From positions 1 to 64,000 of the forward strand of contig NZ_JAKKFI010000044.1 in NCBI RefSeq assembly GCF_022230955.1: a stretch of DNA of 64,000 nucleotides. Reading direction: 5' to 3'. The DNA is from Micromonospora cabrerizensis. GTDB lineage: Bacteria; Actinomycetota; Actinomycetes; Mycobacteriales; Micromonosporaceae. Positions 7,308 to 16,365 of this stretch are shown in pieces (the stretch's first letter is position 1; each line of letters opens with the position of its first letter). A model generated the notes under the pieces. That model searched no databases. It had not been told where the DNA came from and worked only from the letters and a program-made list of their open reading frames with translations. A program made the translations under genes and the position numbers.

Positions 7308-9344
7308 ATGTTTCGCAGCCTCATGCCGGCGCGGGGACGCCCCGGCAGGCCCAGCGGCACCGCTGTCGCGCTCGCGGCCGGCCTCGCCGTGCTGGTCGCC
7401 GGGCCCACCGTCGCCGCCGCCAGTCCATCCACGTCCGGCGGCGCCCAGCCGGTCGTCACCCGGGCCGCCCTCGACCCGGCATTGGTCGCCGGGCGCGGCG
7501 CGGACGTCGACTTCGTCGAGCAGGAGGCGGAGAACGCCCGCACCACCGGCGAGATCATCGGGCCCGACCGCTCCGCCTACACGCTGCCCGCGGAGGCCTC
7601 CGGCCGCCGGGCGGTCCGGCTCACCCCCGGCGAGTACGTGGAGTTCGTCCTGCCCAGCGCGGCCAACGGGATCACCGTGCGGTACAGCATCCCGGACGCG
7701 CCACAGGGCGGCGGGATCACCGCGCCGCTGCGGGTCGGGGTCAACGGCAAGCACGTGCGCACCATGACGCTCACGTCGCAGTACTCGTGGCTCTACAACC
7801 AGTACCCGTTCTCCAACGACCCCCAGGCCGGGCTGCTGCACCCGGACTGGTGGATCACCGAGTGCCAGTGCGTGCCGTCGGCCACCACGCCGGCCCCGGT
7901 CATCAGCACGCCGTTCCGGCCCACCCACTTCTACGACGAGCAGCGGCTGCTGCTCGGGCGCACCTACCGGGCCGGCGACAAGATCCGGCTCACCGCGCCG
8001 CCCGGCAGTGCCGCCGCCTGGACCGTCATCGACCTGCTCGACTCCGAGCTGGTCGCGCCACCGCACGTCCGGCTGCTCGCGGCGAACGTGCTGGCCTTCG
8101 GGGCCGACCCCACCGGCCGGCGGGACTCCGCCGACGCACTGGACCGGGCCATCGCCTTCGCCAAGCGCACCCACCTCAAGGTCTACATCCCGCCGGGCAC
8201 CTACCAGGTCAACCGGCACATCATCGTCGACGACGTGACCATCGAGGGCGCCGGTAACTGGCACACCATCATCAAGGGCCGTGAGGTCGCCCTGCCGACG
8301 CCCGCGCCGGACGGCTCGGTGCACACCGGCGTCGGTTTCTACGGCCGCGAGGCCGCCGACGGCGGCAGCCGCAACGTCCACCTCTCCGGTTTCGCCATCG
8401 AGGGAGACGTCCGGGAACGCATCGACACCGACCAGGTCAACGCCATCGGTGGCGCGATGAGCGACTCGACCATCGACGGGCTCTACCTGCACCACACCAA
8501 GGTGGGCGTGTGGTTCGACGGGCCGGCGCGCAACGTCCGGGTCACCAACAACATCATCGTCGACCAGATCGCCGACGCGCTCAACTTCCACACCGGTGTG
8601 ACCGACTCCGTCGCGGCCCACAACTTCGTCCGCAACACCGGCGACGACGGCCTGGCGATGTGGTCGGAGAAGACGGCGAACGCACGCAACACGTTCGACC
8701 ACAACACCGTGCAGTCACCGACGCTGGCCAACGGCATCGCCATCTACGGCGGTACGGACACCACCGTCTCGCACAACCTCGTCGCCGACCCGGTGCGTGA
8801 GGGCAGCGGCCTCCACGTCGGTGCCCGTTTCGGCGCGGAGCCGTTCACCGGGCACCTGAGGTTCACCAACAACACCACCGCTCGCGCCGGCACGTACGAG
8901 CTGAACTGGAACATCGGGCTGGGCGCGATCTGGATCTTCGCCCTGGACCGGAGCATCGACGCGGACATCCAGGTGACCGGCGACGCCTACCTCGACAACA
9001 CGTACAACGCGATCATGCTGGTCAGCGACTGGCCGGTGAAGGACCTCTACTCGATCACCAACGTGCAATTCCGGGACGTCCGGGTCGACGGCACCGGCAC
9101 CTCGGTGGTCAGCGCCCGTGCGGCCGGGTCCGCCTCGTTCGCCAACGTGGACGCGCGCAACGTGGGCGCGGTCGGCGTCAACAACTGCGGTTCGTTCCAC
9201 TTCACCCCGGCCGGTTCGGAGTTCACCCTGACCGACCTCGGCGGCAACGACGGCGGTTGGCTCGCCCCGTGGCTGCTGCCCAACACCATCACCTGCGACG
9301 ACCGGCCACCCGTGTCGCCGCCCCCGCCTCCGGCGCAGTGGTGA
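7308..9344 (+). CDS. secreted GH87-like alpha-1,3-glucanase (mycodextranase family)
   Basis: A 678-residue secreted glycosidase. A basic n-region and hydrophobic stretch (VALAAGLAVLVAGPTVAAAS) form the signal peptide. A beta-sandwich region resembling a CBM35-like module follows (EQEAENARTTGEIIGP to about residue 170), then a pectate-lyase-3-like entry block (FGADPTGRRDSADALDRAIA) and a right-handed beta-helix with many N-x-I/V rungs. The NTGDDGLAMWSEK block matches the acidic catalytic region of GH87 enzymes. These hydrolyse alpha-1,3-glucan of fungal walls or mutan, fitting a soil saprophyte. The ATG at 7308 follows AGGAGGGTCACCG. The C-terminus is a short proline tail. GH87 versus another beta-helix glycosidase was judged by motif only. 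Confidence 0.8.
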   Translation: MFRSLMPARGRPGRPSGTAVALAAGLAVLVAGPTVAAASPSTSGGAQPVVTRAALDPALVAGRGADVDFVEQEAENARTTGEIIGPDRSAYTLPAEASGRRAVRLTPGEYVEFVLPSAANGITVRYSIPDAPQGGGITAPLRVGVNGKHVRTMTLTSQYSWLYNQYPFSNDPQAGLLHPDWWITECQCVPSATTPAPVISTPFRPTHFYDEQRLLLGRTYRAGDKIRLTAPPGSAAAWTVIDLLDSELVAPPHVRLLAANVLAFGADPTGRRDSADALDRAIAFAKRTHLKVYIPPGTYQVNRHIIVDDVTIEGAGNWHTIIKGREVALPTPAPDGSVHTGVGFYGREAADGGSRNVHLSGFAIEGDVRERIDTDQVNAIGGAMSDSTIDGLYLHHTKVGVWFDGPARNVRVTNNIIVDQIADALNFHTGVTDSVAAHNFVRNTGDDGLAMWSEKTANARNTFDHNTVQSPTLANGIAIYGGTDTTVSHNLVADPVREGSGLHVGARFGAEPFTGHLRFTNNTTARAGTYELNWNIGLGAIWIFALDRSIDADIQVTGDAYLDNTYNAIMLVSDWPVKDLYSITNVQFRDVRVDGTGTSVVSARAAGSASFANVDARNVGAVGVNNCGSFHFTPAGSEFTLTDLGGNDGGWLAPWLLPNTITCDDRPPVSPPPPPAQW

Positions 9345-9346
9345 AC

Positions 9347-9382
9347 GCGGTGGGCGGTCCGACTCGTCGGGCCGCCCACCGC
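9347..9382. terminator. bidirectional hairpin between convergent genes
   Basis: GCGGTGGGCGG (9347-9357) pairs exactly with CCGCCCACCGC (9372-9382). It sits in the 42-bp gap between the glucanase stop and the stop of the minus-strand gene, so it can terminate both. There is no U-tract, as is common in high-GC actinobacteria. Confidence 0.75.
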
Positions 9383-9386
9383 ACGT

Positions 9387-10058
9387 TCAGCGCGTCCGGG
9401 CGTACGCCAGCGGCACGGTTGTCGGCTGACCGTCCCAGCTACCGAGCAGAGTGGGCCCGGTGGCGTCGCCGGGGCCCGGCCGACGGACGACGACCAGGTC
9501 GGCGGAGTCGGTGACGATGGTGGTGTCGTCCTCGTCGACCACCCGACGCACGGCGCCGACCGGTGCCACGTCGGCGTCCCCGGTGCCGCTGACGGCGATC
9601 GTCACGGTCGGCTCGCGCAGCTCACGCCGACCGTCCACCTCGAAGTACTGCTCGGCCTGACCGCCACCGGCGAGGATCGCGTGGGCGAGCGCGGCGACGT
9701 AGACCGGGTCCGCGCAACCGTCGTACACCCAGCGCGTGCCGAGCACCGAGTGCTCGGTGGTGCCGACCAGCCAGTCGTCGGCCCCGTCGAGAGGCGCGGC
9801 GCGGTAGGTGAGCGGAACCTGGTGGACCGGCCCGTCGGCGGTGCTGACCAACATCGTCTCGATGCCGACCTCGTCGGCCGGGTCGTCGAAGCGGTACGCG
9901 CCCCGACTCACCAGATCGGCGGCGGTCAGGCCGCCGGTGACGCCGGCCAGTTCGCCAGCGACGTCGGTCGGCCCGAGGAACCAGGGTTGGCTGGGCAGCC
10001 AGGCCGCCAGGAGGTCGAGCTTCGTGGGGCGCAGCGTGGCCCGGTGCAGCAGTGCCAT
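9387..10058 (-). CDS. maltokinase N-terminal cap-like domain protein
   Basis: A 223-residue cytoplasmic protein beginning MALLHRATLRPTKLDLLAAW, followed by WLPSQPWF and a beta-rich body (YRFDDPADEVGIETMLV, VPLTYRAAPLDGADDWLVGT, EHSVLGTRWVYDGCADPVYV). This pattern matches the stand-alone CG0192-like proteins homologous to the N-terminal cap of actinobacterial maltokinases. No kinase domain follows, so it is not itself a maltokinase; its biochemical role is unknown and may be regulatory or sugar-binding. It starts 14 bp after the SRPBCC-CBM2 gene on the same strand, so the two are probably co-transcribed. Confidence 0.75.
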   Translation of the reverse strand: MALLHRATLRPTKLDLLAAWLPSQPWFLGPTDVAGELAGVTGGLTAADLVSRGAYRFDDPADEVGIETMLVSTADGPVHQVPLTYRAAPLDGADDWLVGTTEHSVLGTRWVYDGCADPVYVAALAHAILAGGGQAEQYFEVDGRRELREPTVTIAVSGTGDADVAPVGAVRRVVDEDDTTIVTDSADLVVVRRPGPGDATGPTLLGSWDGQPTTVPLAYARTR

Positions 10059-10072
10059 GACCGCAGCCTAGG

Positions 10073-11158
10073 TCAGAGGCCGGCGCAGGGTTTGCCGTCC
10101 ACCGTGCAGGTCTCCGGTTCGCGGGCCTTCGGCCGGTTGTCGCGTACGTCGAAACGGAATGTCTGCGACCCGCCGGCGGGCACGGGCGCGCCGGTGAAGG
10201 TGACCGCCCGCCCGTCCTGTCGCCAGTCCGCGCCGTCGGCGTCGTCGACGGTGCTGCCGTCGGGGAGGTTGACCACCACGACCCAGCCCTCCACGGCGGT
10301 GGCGGCAGGGTTGCCGAGGACCACTTCCCCGGTGTAGCCGAACAGCCGACTGGAGTCGGTGTCGTAGCTGGCGGTCAGCGGCGGCGGGGGCGGCGGGGCG
10401 GACGCGAGGGACGGCGACGGCTTCGCCGACGGGCTCCGGCTCGGGCGGGCGGTCGGCGACGCGGACGTTCGGGAGGGGCGTACCGAGGCGGTCGGCTGCG
10501 GAGTGACGGCGACCGCGACGGGCGTCGCGGACGGCGACGGCGACGGGGCCGAGGGCGGCGCGGCGCGCTGCTCCGATCCGGCGGGAAGTGCCACCCACGC
10601 CGCCACCCCTCCGACGGCCACCACCGCGATCAGCGCGGCGGCCACCTGCCGGCGACGCCGACGGGCACGGGCGGGCCCGCCCGGGGCGCCGACCAGCGGC
10701 AGTTCTGCCGTCATCCCGCCGTCGACGCGCCGCAGATCGACCTGTCGGAAGGCGAGCCAGTCGAGGATCGCCGGCAGCCGTACGGTCAGCGCCTGCCGAA
10801 GTTGCTGCTCGCGTGGTTCGTGCTGCTCGGCGGACCACGCGCCGTGCGTGGTGACCTCCCGCATCTCCAGCCGACAGCCCTGCTTGGTGGCCGTGACCGC
10901 ACAGGTCAGCTCGCTGAGCCGGCCGGCCTCGTCGCAGGCCAGCACGAGAAGTTCGGGCTCCCGCCGCTCGGTCACCTCGACCTCGACGTTGGCCTGGAAG
11001 CCGGGCAAGCCGGCGGTGTGCAGCAGCAGCCGGTCCGGTACGCCCTCCACCGTCTCGGCCTCGGCGAACCACCGGCCGAGCAGCTGTCGGTCGGTCAGTG
11101 CGAGCCAGACCCGGTCGGGTGGGTGGGACAGGTCGACCTGCGCACCGATCTCGATCAC
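10073..11158 (-). CDS. SRPBCC domain - transmembrane - CBM2 fusion protein
   Basis: A 361-residue protein with an unusual order. Residues 1-150 form an AHSA1-like SRPBCC domain (MIEIGAQVDLSHPPDRVWLA, LLGRWFAEAETVEG). A basic stretch RARRRRRQ and one membrane helix follow (about 170-192, VAAALIAVVAVGGVAAWVAL), then a Pro/Ser/Thr linker, then a C-terminal module (about 265-361) with family 2 cellulose-binding features (GYTGEVVLGNPAATAVEGWVV, a late Cys pair CTVDGKPC). By the positive-inside rule, SRPBCC should be cytoplasmic and the CBM2-like part outside. SRPBCC domains bind hydrophobic ligands; CBM2 binds cellulose or chitin. A surface-sensing role is speculative. The start is GTG (11158) with a poor Shine-Dalgarno. 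It is linked to the maltokinase-cap gene. Confidence 0.8.
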   Translation of the reverse strand: MIEIGAQVDLSHPPDRVWLALTDRQLLGRWFAEAETVEGVPDRLLLHTAGLPGFQANVEVEVTERREPELLVLACDEAGRLSELTCAVTATKQGCRLEMREVTTHGAWSAEQHEPREQQLRQALTVRLPAILDWLAFRQVDLRRVDGGMTAELPLVGAPGGPARARRRRRQVAAALIAVVAVGGVAAWVALPAGSEQRAAPPSAPSPSPSATPVAVAVTPQPTASVRPSRTSASPTARPSRSPSAKPSPSLASAPPPPPPLTASYDTDSSRLFGYTGEVVLGNPAATAVEGWVVVVNLPDGSTVDDADGADWRQDGRAVTFTGAPVPAGGSQTFRFDVRDNRPKAREPETCTVDGKPCAGL

Positions 11159-11225
11159 GGCGAGACTCTAACGGGTTTCCGGCCCACCCTGCCCCGCCCG
11201 CCCGGGCCGGTTGCCGGCGCCCTGG

Positions 11226-12275
11226 TCATCCCCAGCGGGTCGACCGCTCGACCGCTGCGGCGAGCGCCGCCCGCGCCCCCGCCCCCACCTCGGTGACCAC
11301 CTCGGCCGCCGGCAGGTCCCGGGCCAGCGGGTGCGCCTGCCCGGCCCACAGGTTGGCGACCGACGCGTCCCCGTCACGACGGGCGGCGGCGAGCAGCGGA
11401 CGTGTCAGGTGCAGCACCTGGGGGTAGCCGGTCGGCGCCGCCGCGTCGTGCTGGCGAAGGAAGTCGTTGGCCAGGCCACGGGCCCGCTTGCCGGTGAACG
11501 ACCGGGTCAACGCGGTCGGCGCGGCACTGGCCACTGCCGCCCGGTGCATCGGTGAGCTGCCCGCCTCCGGGCACCGCAGGAACGCCGTGCCGAGCTGCGC
11601 GGCGGCGGCACCGGCAGCCAGCACGGCGGCCACCGCGGGGCCGTCGACGATGCCGCCCGCCGCCACCAGCGGCAGGTCGCAACCGGCGGCGACCAGCCGG
11701 AGCAACGGCAGCAGCGCGTAGTCGTCGTCGTCCGGCAGGCCACCACGATGCCCACCGGCCTCGGTGCCCTGCACCACCACCGCGTCCACGCCCAGGTCCG
11801 CGGCGGCGGTCGCGGCGGCCGGGCGGGTGACCGTGGCCCACACCTCGGTGCCCCGCTCGCGCAGGGCGGCCACCGCCACCCGGTCGGGCAGCCCGAACAC
11901 GAAGGACACCACCGGGACCGGGTCCGCGAGGAGCGCGGCCAGCTTTTCTGGGTACGCGTCGTCGCCGCCCACCGGTGCGCCCAGGCTCACCCCGCGCTCG
12001 GTGGCCTGTGGGGCGAGCCGTCGCGCGTACGCCTGGATGGCGGCCTCGTCGACGCCGCCGGGATCGGGCAGGAAGAGGTTGACGCCGAACGGCCGGTCGG
12101 TGCGGGCACGGACCTCGGCGACGTCGGCGACCAGCCGGCCGGTGTCGATCATCCCGGCGGCCAGGAAGCCCAGCCCACCGGCCGCGGAGACGGCTGCCGC
12201 GAGCGCCGGCGTGGACGGGCCGCCCGCCATCGGGGCGGCGACGATCGGGTGACGCAACGTGGACAGCACGGACAT
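11226..12275 (-). CDS. nitronate monooxygenase
   Basis: A 349-residue FMN-dependent TIM-barrel enzyme of the nitronate monooxygenase (2-nitropropane dioxygenase) family, which oxidises alkyl nitronates such as propionate 3-nitronate. Family markers are the N-terminal HPIVAAPMAGGPSTPALAAA block, the loop VVVQGTEAGGHRGG (phosphate/active-site His region), LVAAGGIVDGPAVAAVLAAG and AQLGTAFLRCPEAGS. Length is normal for the family. The ATG at 12275 is used because AGGA sits about 8 bases upstream; an in-frame codon 18 bases earlier lacks that. It lies 30 bp downstream of the secreted propeller-like gene on the same strand, with no hairpin between, so co-transcription is possible though functionally unrelated. 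Confidence 0.9.
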   Translation of the reverse strand: MSVLSTLRHPIVAAPMAGGPSTPALAAAVSAAGGLGFLAAGMIDTGRLVADVAEVRARTDRPFGVNLFLPDPGGVDEAAIQAYARRLAPQATERGVSLGAPVGGDDAYPEKLAALLADPVPVVSFVFGLPDRVAVAALRERGTEVWATVTRPAAATAAADLGVDAVVVQGTEAGGHRGGLPDDDDYALLPLLRLVAAGCDLPLVAAGGIVDGPAVAAVLAAGAAAAQLGTAFLRCPEAGSSPMHRAAVASAAPTALTRSFTGKRARGLANDFLRQHDAAAPTGYPQVLHLTRPLLAAARRDGDASVANLWAGQAHPLARDLPAAEVVTEVGAGARAALAAAVERSTRWG

Positions 12276-12305
12276 GGGCCCATCCTGCCGCACCGGCCCG
12301 CCCCC

Positions 12306-13418
12306 TCACCGACGCGCGGTGTACCTCCACCGCAGCACACCGGCCACGGCCAGCAGCGCCAGCAGGGTCCCGCCGCCGACCATCAGCGGCCAGGTCCGAC
12401 CCCCGAGGCCGACGGTGTCCTCGGCGATCGGACGGACAGCGGTGGGCAACACCGGGGCGACGGATGCCGTCGGGTGTGCGGCGGTCACCGGCCCGTCGGG
12501 GGCCGGGTACCGCAGGATCGTCGGGCGGGTCCCCGGCGGCTGGTCGGCGGATTCGGAGACGGTGAGCAACGACCCGCCGTCGCGGCTGTAGGTGATCGAC
12601 TCGCCCTGGGGTTCGTCCGGCAACGGGGTGATCCGCGGGGTGCCGGAGGTCAATGCCTTGACCACGTCGCCGTCGGGCACGTCGTACTCGAAGGCGTCGG
12701 CGTAGCTGCGCAGCACGACCCGACGCCCGTCCGGCGCGTTCGCCGCGCCGGTGACCACACCCCGCCCGACGAACGAGAACGGGTTGCTGGTGTCGGTCGT
12801 CGGAAGCGAGACCTGGCCGGCCGGGGCCAGCGGCGTCGTCGCGCCCGGCCGCAGCGCGGTGCTCGGCGCGTACAGGAAGACTGTGCCGCTGCCACCCTTG
12901 GTGACGATCAGGGGCTGGCCGTCCGCGTCGAGCAGCAACGCCTCGGCGTCGTGCGGGCGGTCCGGGTACGCCATCCGGTGCAGCACCGGCTTGTCCTTCC
13001 CGGGCGCGAGACGCCACACCGCGACCGTCGTGCGGGAGCGGTCGTTGTCGCCGATGTCGGCGACCCAGACGGTGCCGTCCCGGCCGACGGCCAGGTCCTC
13101 GGTGTCGCGAGGCTGGGTCGGGTAGGACACCGTCCGGACCACCGCGCAGCGCTGGTCGAGGAAGAAGATCCGGCGGCGGGCCTCGTCGTCGGCCCCGTCG
13201 TTGACCACCACGTACCCGTCGTCGGTGGCGACCATCCCGGAGATCTCCTTGAGCCGGTCGTCGCGTATCTCGCACACGGGCGCACCGGCGGCCGCCGCCG
13301 CGCCCGCCGTACCTGGCGTGAGCAGCACGGCAGGTGTCACCACGCCGGTGAGCAGGGCCGCCAGCACCGCCCCGACACGGGCACGTCGCCCCCACCTCAA
13401 CCGCCCGCGTACCCGCAT
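12306..13418 (-). CDS. secreted membrane-anchored propeller-like protein
   Basis: A 370-residue exported protein. A very basic n-region (MRVRGRLRWGRRARVG) and hydrophobic core (AVLAALLTGVVTPAVLL) form the signal. The body has repeated beta-propeller-like strands with D-x-T-E-D and D-x-G-D-N turns (RDTEDLAVGRDGTVWVADIG, PHDAEALLLDADGQPLIVT, EPQGESITYSRDGGSLLTVS). A C-terminal helix (WPLMVGGGTLLALLAVAGVL) followed by RWRYTARR anchors it in the membrane. No catalytic motif is evident; binding or scaffold is the safest reading. The ATG at 13418 follows GAGGAGGGTGGGCG. It resembles extracytoplasmic proteins annotated only as hypothetical. Confidence 0.75.
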   Translation of the reverse strand: MRVRGRLRWGRRARVGAVLAALLTGVVTPAVLLTPGTAGAAAAAGAPVCEIRDDRLKEISGMVATDDGYVVVNDGADDEARRRIFFLDQRCAVVRTVSYPTQPRDTEDLAVGRDGTVWVADIGDNDRSRTTVAVWRLAPGKDKPVLHRMAYPDRPHDAEALLLDADGQPLIVTKGGSGTVFLYAPSTALRPGATTPLAPAGQVSLPTTDTSNPFSFVGRGVVTGAANAPDGRRVVLRSYADAFEYDVPDGDVVKALTSGTPRITPLPDEPQGESITYSRDGGSLLTVSESADQPPGTRPTILRYPAPDGPVTAAHPTASVAPVLPTAVRPIAEDTVGLGGRTWPLMVGGGTLLALLAVAGVLRWRYTARR

Positions 13419-13581
13419 CGCCCACCCTCCTCGTCGCGGCCGTGACCCGGCCACCCGCCCATCCTGGCCGATCCCGGCCACCCACGGCGGTCATCCGGGG
13501 GGTAGGCGTCTGTCGAGGCAACCACCTGGGGGTCGCGCCGCAGCGCGCGGCACCGGCCGTGGCGGGTCCGGGGCCGCCCAG

Positions 13582-13615
13582 GGCCGGTCCCACCGGGGTA
13601 CGGCGTGGACCGGCC
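13582..13615 (-). terminator. hairpin after SGNH-ricin gene
   Basis: GGCCGGTCC (13582-13590) and GGACCGGCC (13607-13615) are exact inverted arms 10 bp beyond the stop of the minus-strand gene ending at 13625. The loop is 16 nt and there is no U-tract. Confidence 0.55.
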
Positions 13616-13624
13616 GGGCGTCCG

Positions 13625-14935
<1,311 letters not shown>

Positions 14936-15118
14936 CTACTGCCCATGCCGCCGGTTGCCGGCGACGCGGTACACCTCCAACCGGTCCCGAGCCCAGGACA
15001 GCGCCTGACATCCCTGCGGTCGGCACCGCTCGCACGATCCGCGTGCGTCGTGCTGCGCGACGGTCTGCTGGGCCAGCATCGGCACCCACACCGACCGGGG
15101 CAGCTCCTGCTCGATCAC
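14936..15118 (-). CDS. 60-residue CxxCx4C protein, downstream paralogue
   Basis: A 60-residue protein whose GTG start (15118) overlaps the TGA of the upstream paralogue in a GTGA, giving tight translational coupling. Its core AQHDARGSCERCRPQGCQAL and following SWARDRLEVYR align with the neighbour's GRCGQCQDGRCEMLSWARD, so both keep C-x2-C-x4-C, a preceding QHD and SWARD-x-L-x-x-YR. The Cys/His set could bind a metal ion, but no known zinc-finger class is matched. Choosing the GTG rather than an upstream start gives both paralogues exactly 60 residues. A 200-bp gap follows to the SGNH gene start. Function unknown. Confidence 0.6.
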   Translation of the reverse strand: MIEQELPRSVWVPMLAQQTVAQHDARGSCERCRPQGCQALSWARDRLEVYRVAGNRRHGQ

Positions 15119-15297
15119 CGGCGATACGCCCTGAGCGTGTCCCGTGCCCAGCTCAGCATCTCGCACCTGCCGTCCTGACACTGCCCGCAACGGCCGACGA
15201 TCCGATGCTCGCCCGGTGGCTCGTCATGCTGGGTGATCACTCGCTGAGCAGTCCAGATGACCAGTGCCGGCGTTACGGGTCCATCGTCCATGGCCAC
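15115..15297 (-). CDS. 60-residue CxxCx4C protein, upstream paralogue
   Basis: First of two overlapping paralogues: VAMDDGPVTPALVIWTAQRV at the start, then ITQHDEPPGEHR and GRCGQCQDGRCEMLSWARD. Compared with its neighbour it has a six-residue insert between QHD and the Cys motif. The GTG at 15297 is favoured because CGGAGG lies 7 bases upstream; an ATG two codons later is too far from that site. The pair is divergent from an HTH-only GntR-like regulator (start 15486), with a 188-bp shared promoter region, suggesting the regulator controls them. No function can be assigned. Confidence 0.6.
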   Translation of the reverse strand: MAMDDGPVTPALVIWTAQRVITQHDEPPGEHRIVGRCGQCQDGRCEMLSWARDTLRAYRR

Positions 15298-15485
15298 GGC
15301 TGCACCTCCGTAGGGGCAGGTTCGGCCACCGATCCCTGATCAGGTGACCGAACCGCTATCCGTGCACCCCGCCAGTTGCCGACCGACAGGAGCGCTACCA
15401 GAAACCTGCCATGGCTACCCATTGCTAGTCAAGCACTCTCCATGGGTGATTGAGTGGACGGTGCCGACCGATAGGGGAACCACCA

Positions 15486-15716
15486 GTGCCGCCGCAGTAC
15501 GCCTACCAGCGCGTTGCCGATGACCTAACAAAGCGGATCAAGGCAGGAGAGTTTCCGCCCGGCTCACGCTTGCCGAGTCGGGCGCAGCTGTGCGAGCAGT
15601 ACGAAGTTTCGAGCTTCGTCGCCGACCGCGTGTTCCTCATCCTGAAAATGCAAGGGCTCACGGAGTCACTGCCCGGCTCCGGCGTCTACGTCAAGGACAG
15701 CAGCCCGGACCAGTGA
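15486..15716 (+). CDS. HTH-only GntR-family regulator
   Basis: A 76-residue protein that is just a winged helix-turn-helix of the GntR family: YAYQRVADDLTKRIKAGEFP, PGSRLPSRAQLCEQYEVSSF, then the wing GLTESLPGSGVYV. It has no effector-binding domain, so it either dimerises through the wHTH alone or works with a partner. The GTG at 15486 is chosen because AGGGGAACC precedes it and the family homology starts at PPQYAYQRV. It is divergent from the two 60-residue Cys proteins. A terminator hairpin follows at 15754. Confidence 0.8.
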   Translation: MPPQYAYQRVADDLTKRIKAGEFPPGSRLPSRAQLCEQYEVSSFVADRVFLILKMQGLTESLPGSGVYVKDSSPDQ

Positions 15717-15753
15717 AGGTTAGGGGCGTTCGACAGGCGCTCCCTGCATCCTG

Positions 15754-15780
15754 AACGGCCACCTCGCAGTGGCCGTTTCC
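15754..15780 (+). terminator. rho-independent-like terminator
   Basis: AACGGCCAC and GTGGCCGTT are exact arms around a 6-nt loop, followed by TCC, 37 bp after the GntR-like stop. Confidence 0.7.
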
Positions 15781-15889
15781 GTGCGCCAGCATTCCCCTCG
15801 GCGCGATACGGCCGCCAGGCGTGCGTTCATCCGCAACGGGTAGGCAGCGGCCCGGCGGCATGTCGACACCCGCTGGTCAGGAGGCTCCG

Positions 15890-16162
15890 ATGAGCACGTA
15901 CCCCGATGATCAGGGCGAGACGTTTCCTCCCCCGGAGGCCGATGCCCAAGAGCAGCGGCAGAACGCCGTCGACTACGGGCCGCCGGACCGGGTGTCGGGT
16001 GACCTCGACCCGGAGGCGTCCGAGGCGGACCTGGCCGAGCAGGGTGCCTTCCCGGCGGGCACGCTGGAGGAGGTGACGTCGCTGCCGGCCGACGCCAACC
16101 CGGCCGACGCCCTCGAACAGCGCCAGGAGATCCCCACCCGCGACGAGGGCCGTCGGACCTGA
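15890..16162 (+). CDS. small acidic hypothetical protein
   Basis: A 90-residue hydrophilic protein (MSTYPDDQGETFPPPEADAQ start; later NAVDYGPPDRVSGDLDPEAS and SLPADANPADALEQRQEIP). It is strongly acidic, Pro/Ala rich and without hydrophobic segments, so probably intrinsically disordered and cytoplasmic. The EQRQ motif appears twice (AQEQRQNAVDY and ALEQRQEIPTR), an internal short repeat. I recall comparable proteins in Micromonosporaceae but no function is known. The ATG at 15890 is chosen by the AGGAGG-CTCCG spacing. It ends convergent with the Nramp gene with a hairpin between. Confidence 0.7.
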   Translation: MSTYPDDQGETFPPPEADAQEQRQNAVDYGPPDRVSGDLDPEASEADLAEQGAFPAGTLEEVTSLPADANPADALEQRQEIPTRDEGRRT

Positions 16163-16216
16163 CCGCGTACACCGCCGGCCCGCCGCCCACGTCGGGGCGG
16201 AGGGTCGCCAACGTGT

Positions 16217-16256
16217 GTTATGCCTGTGAGTCATAAAAATGACTCACAGGCATAAC
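16217..16256. terminator. perfect 18-bp hairpin, loop AAAA
   Basis: GTTATGCCTGTGAGTCAT (16217-16234) and ATGACTCACAGGCATAAC (16239-16256) form an exact stem with a tetraloop. It lies between the convergent small acidic gene and the Nramp gene and probably terminates both. The stem is unusually AT-rich for this genome. Confidence 0.75.
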
Positions 16257-16284
16257 GCTCGTGCGGATGTCGGCGCCCGGACGG

Positions 16285-16365
16285 TTCAACCGGCCCAGCC
16301 AGCTCAGCCGGCCCAGCCGGCCCAGCCAGCTCAGCCGGGCCCAGCCGGCCCGCCAGCTCAGCCGG
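16285..16365. repeat. CAGCCGGCC/CAGCCAGCT tandem repeat
   Basis: Degenerate ~10-bp units (CAGCCAGCTCAGCCGGCC and variants) fill the gap just downstream of the Nramp stop at 16358, reaching its last codons. The reading frame through it is not conserved-looking, so it is treated as non-coding. Confidence 0.7.
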
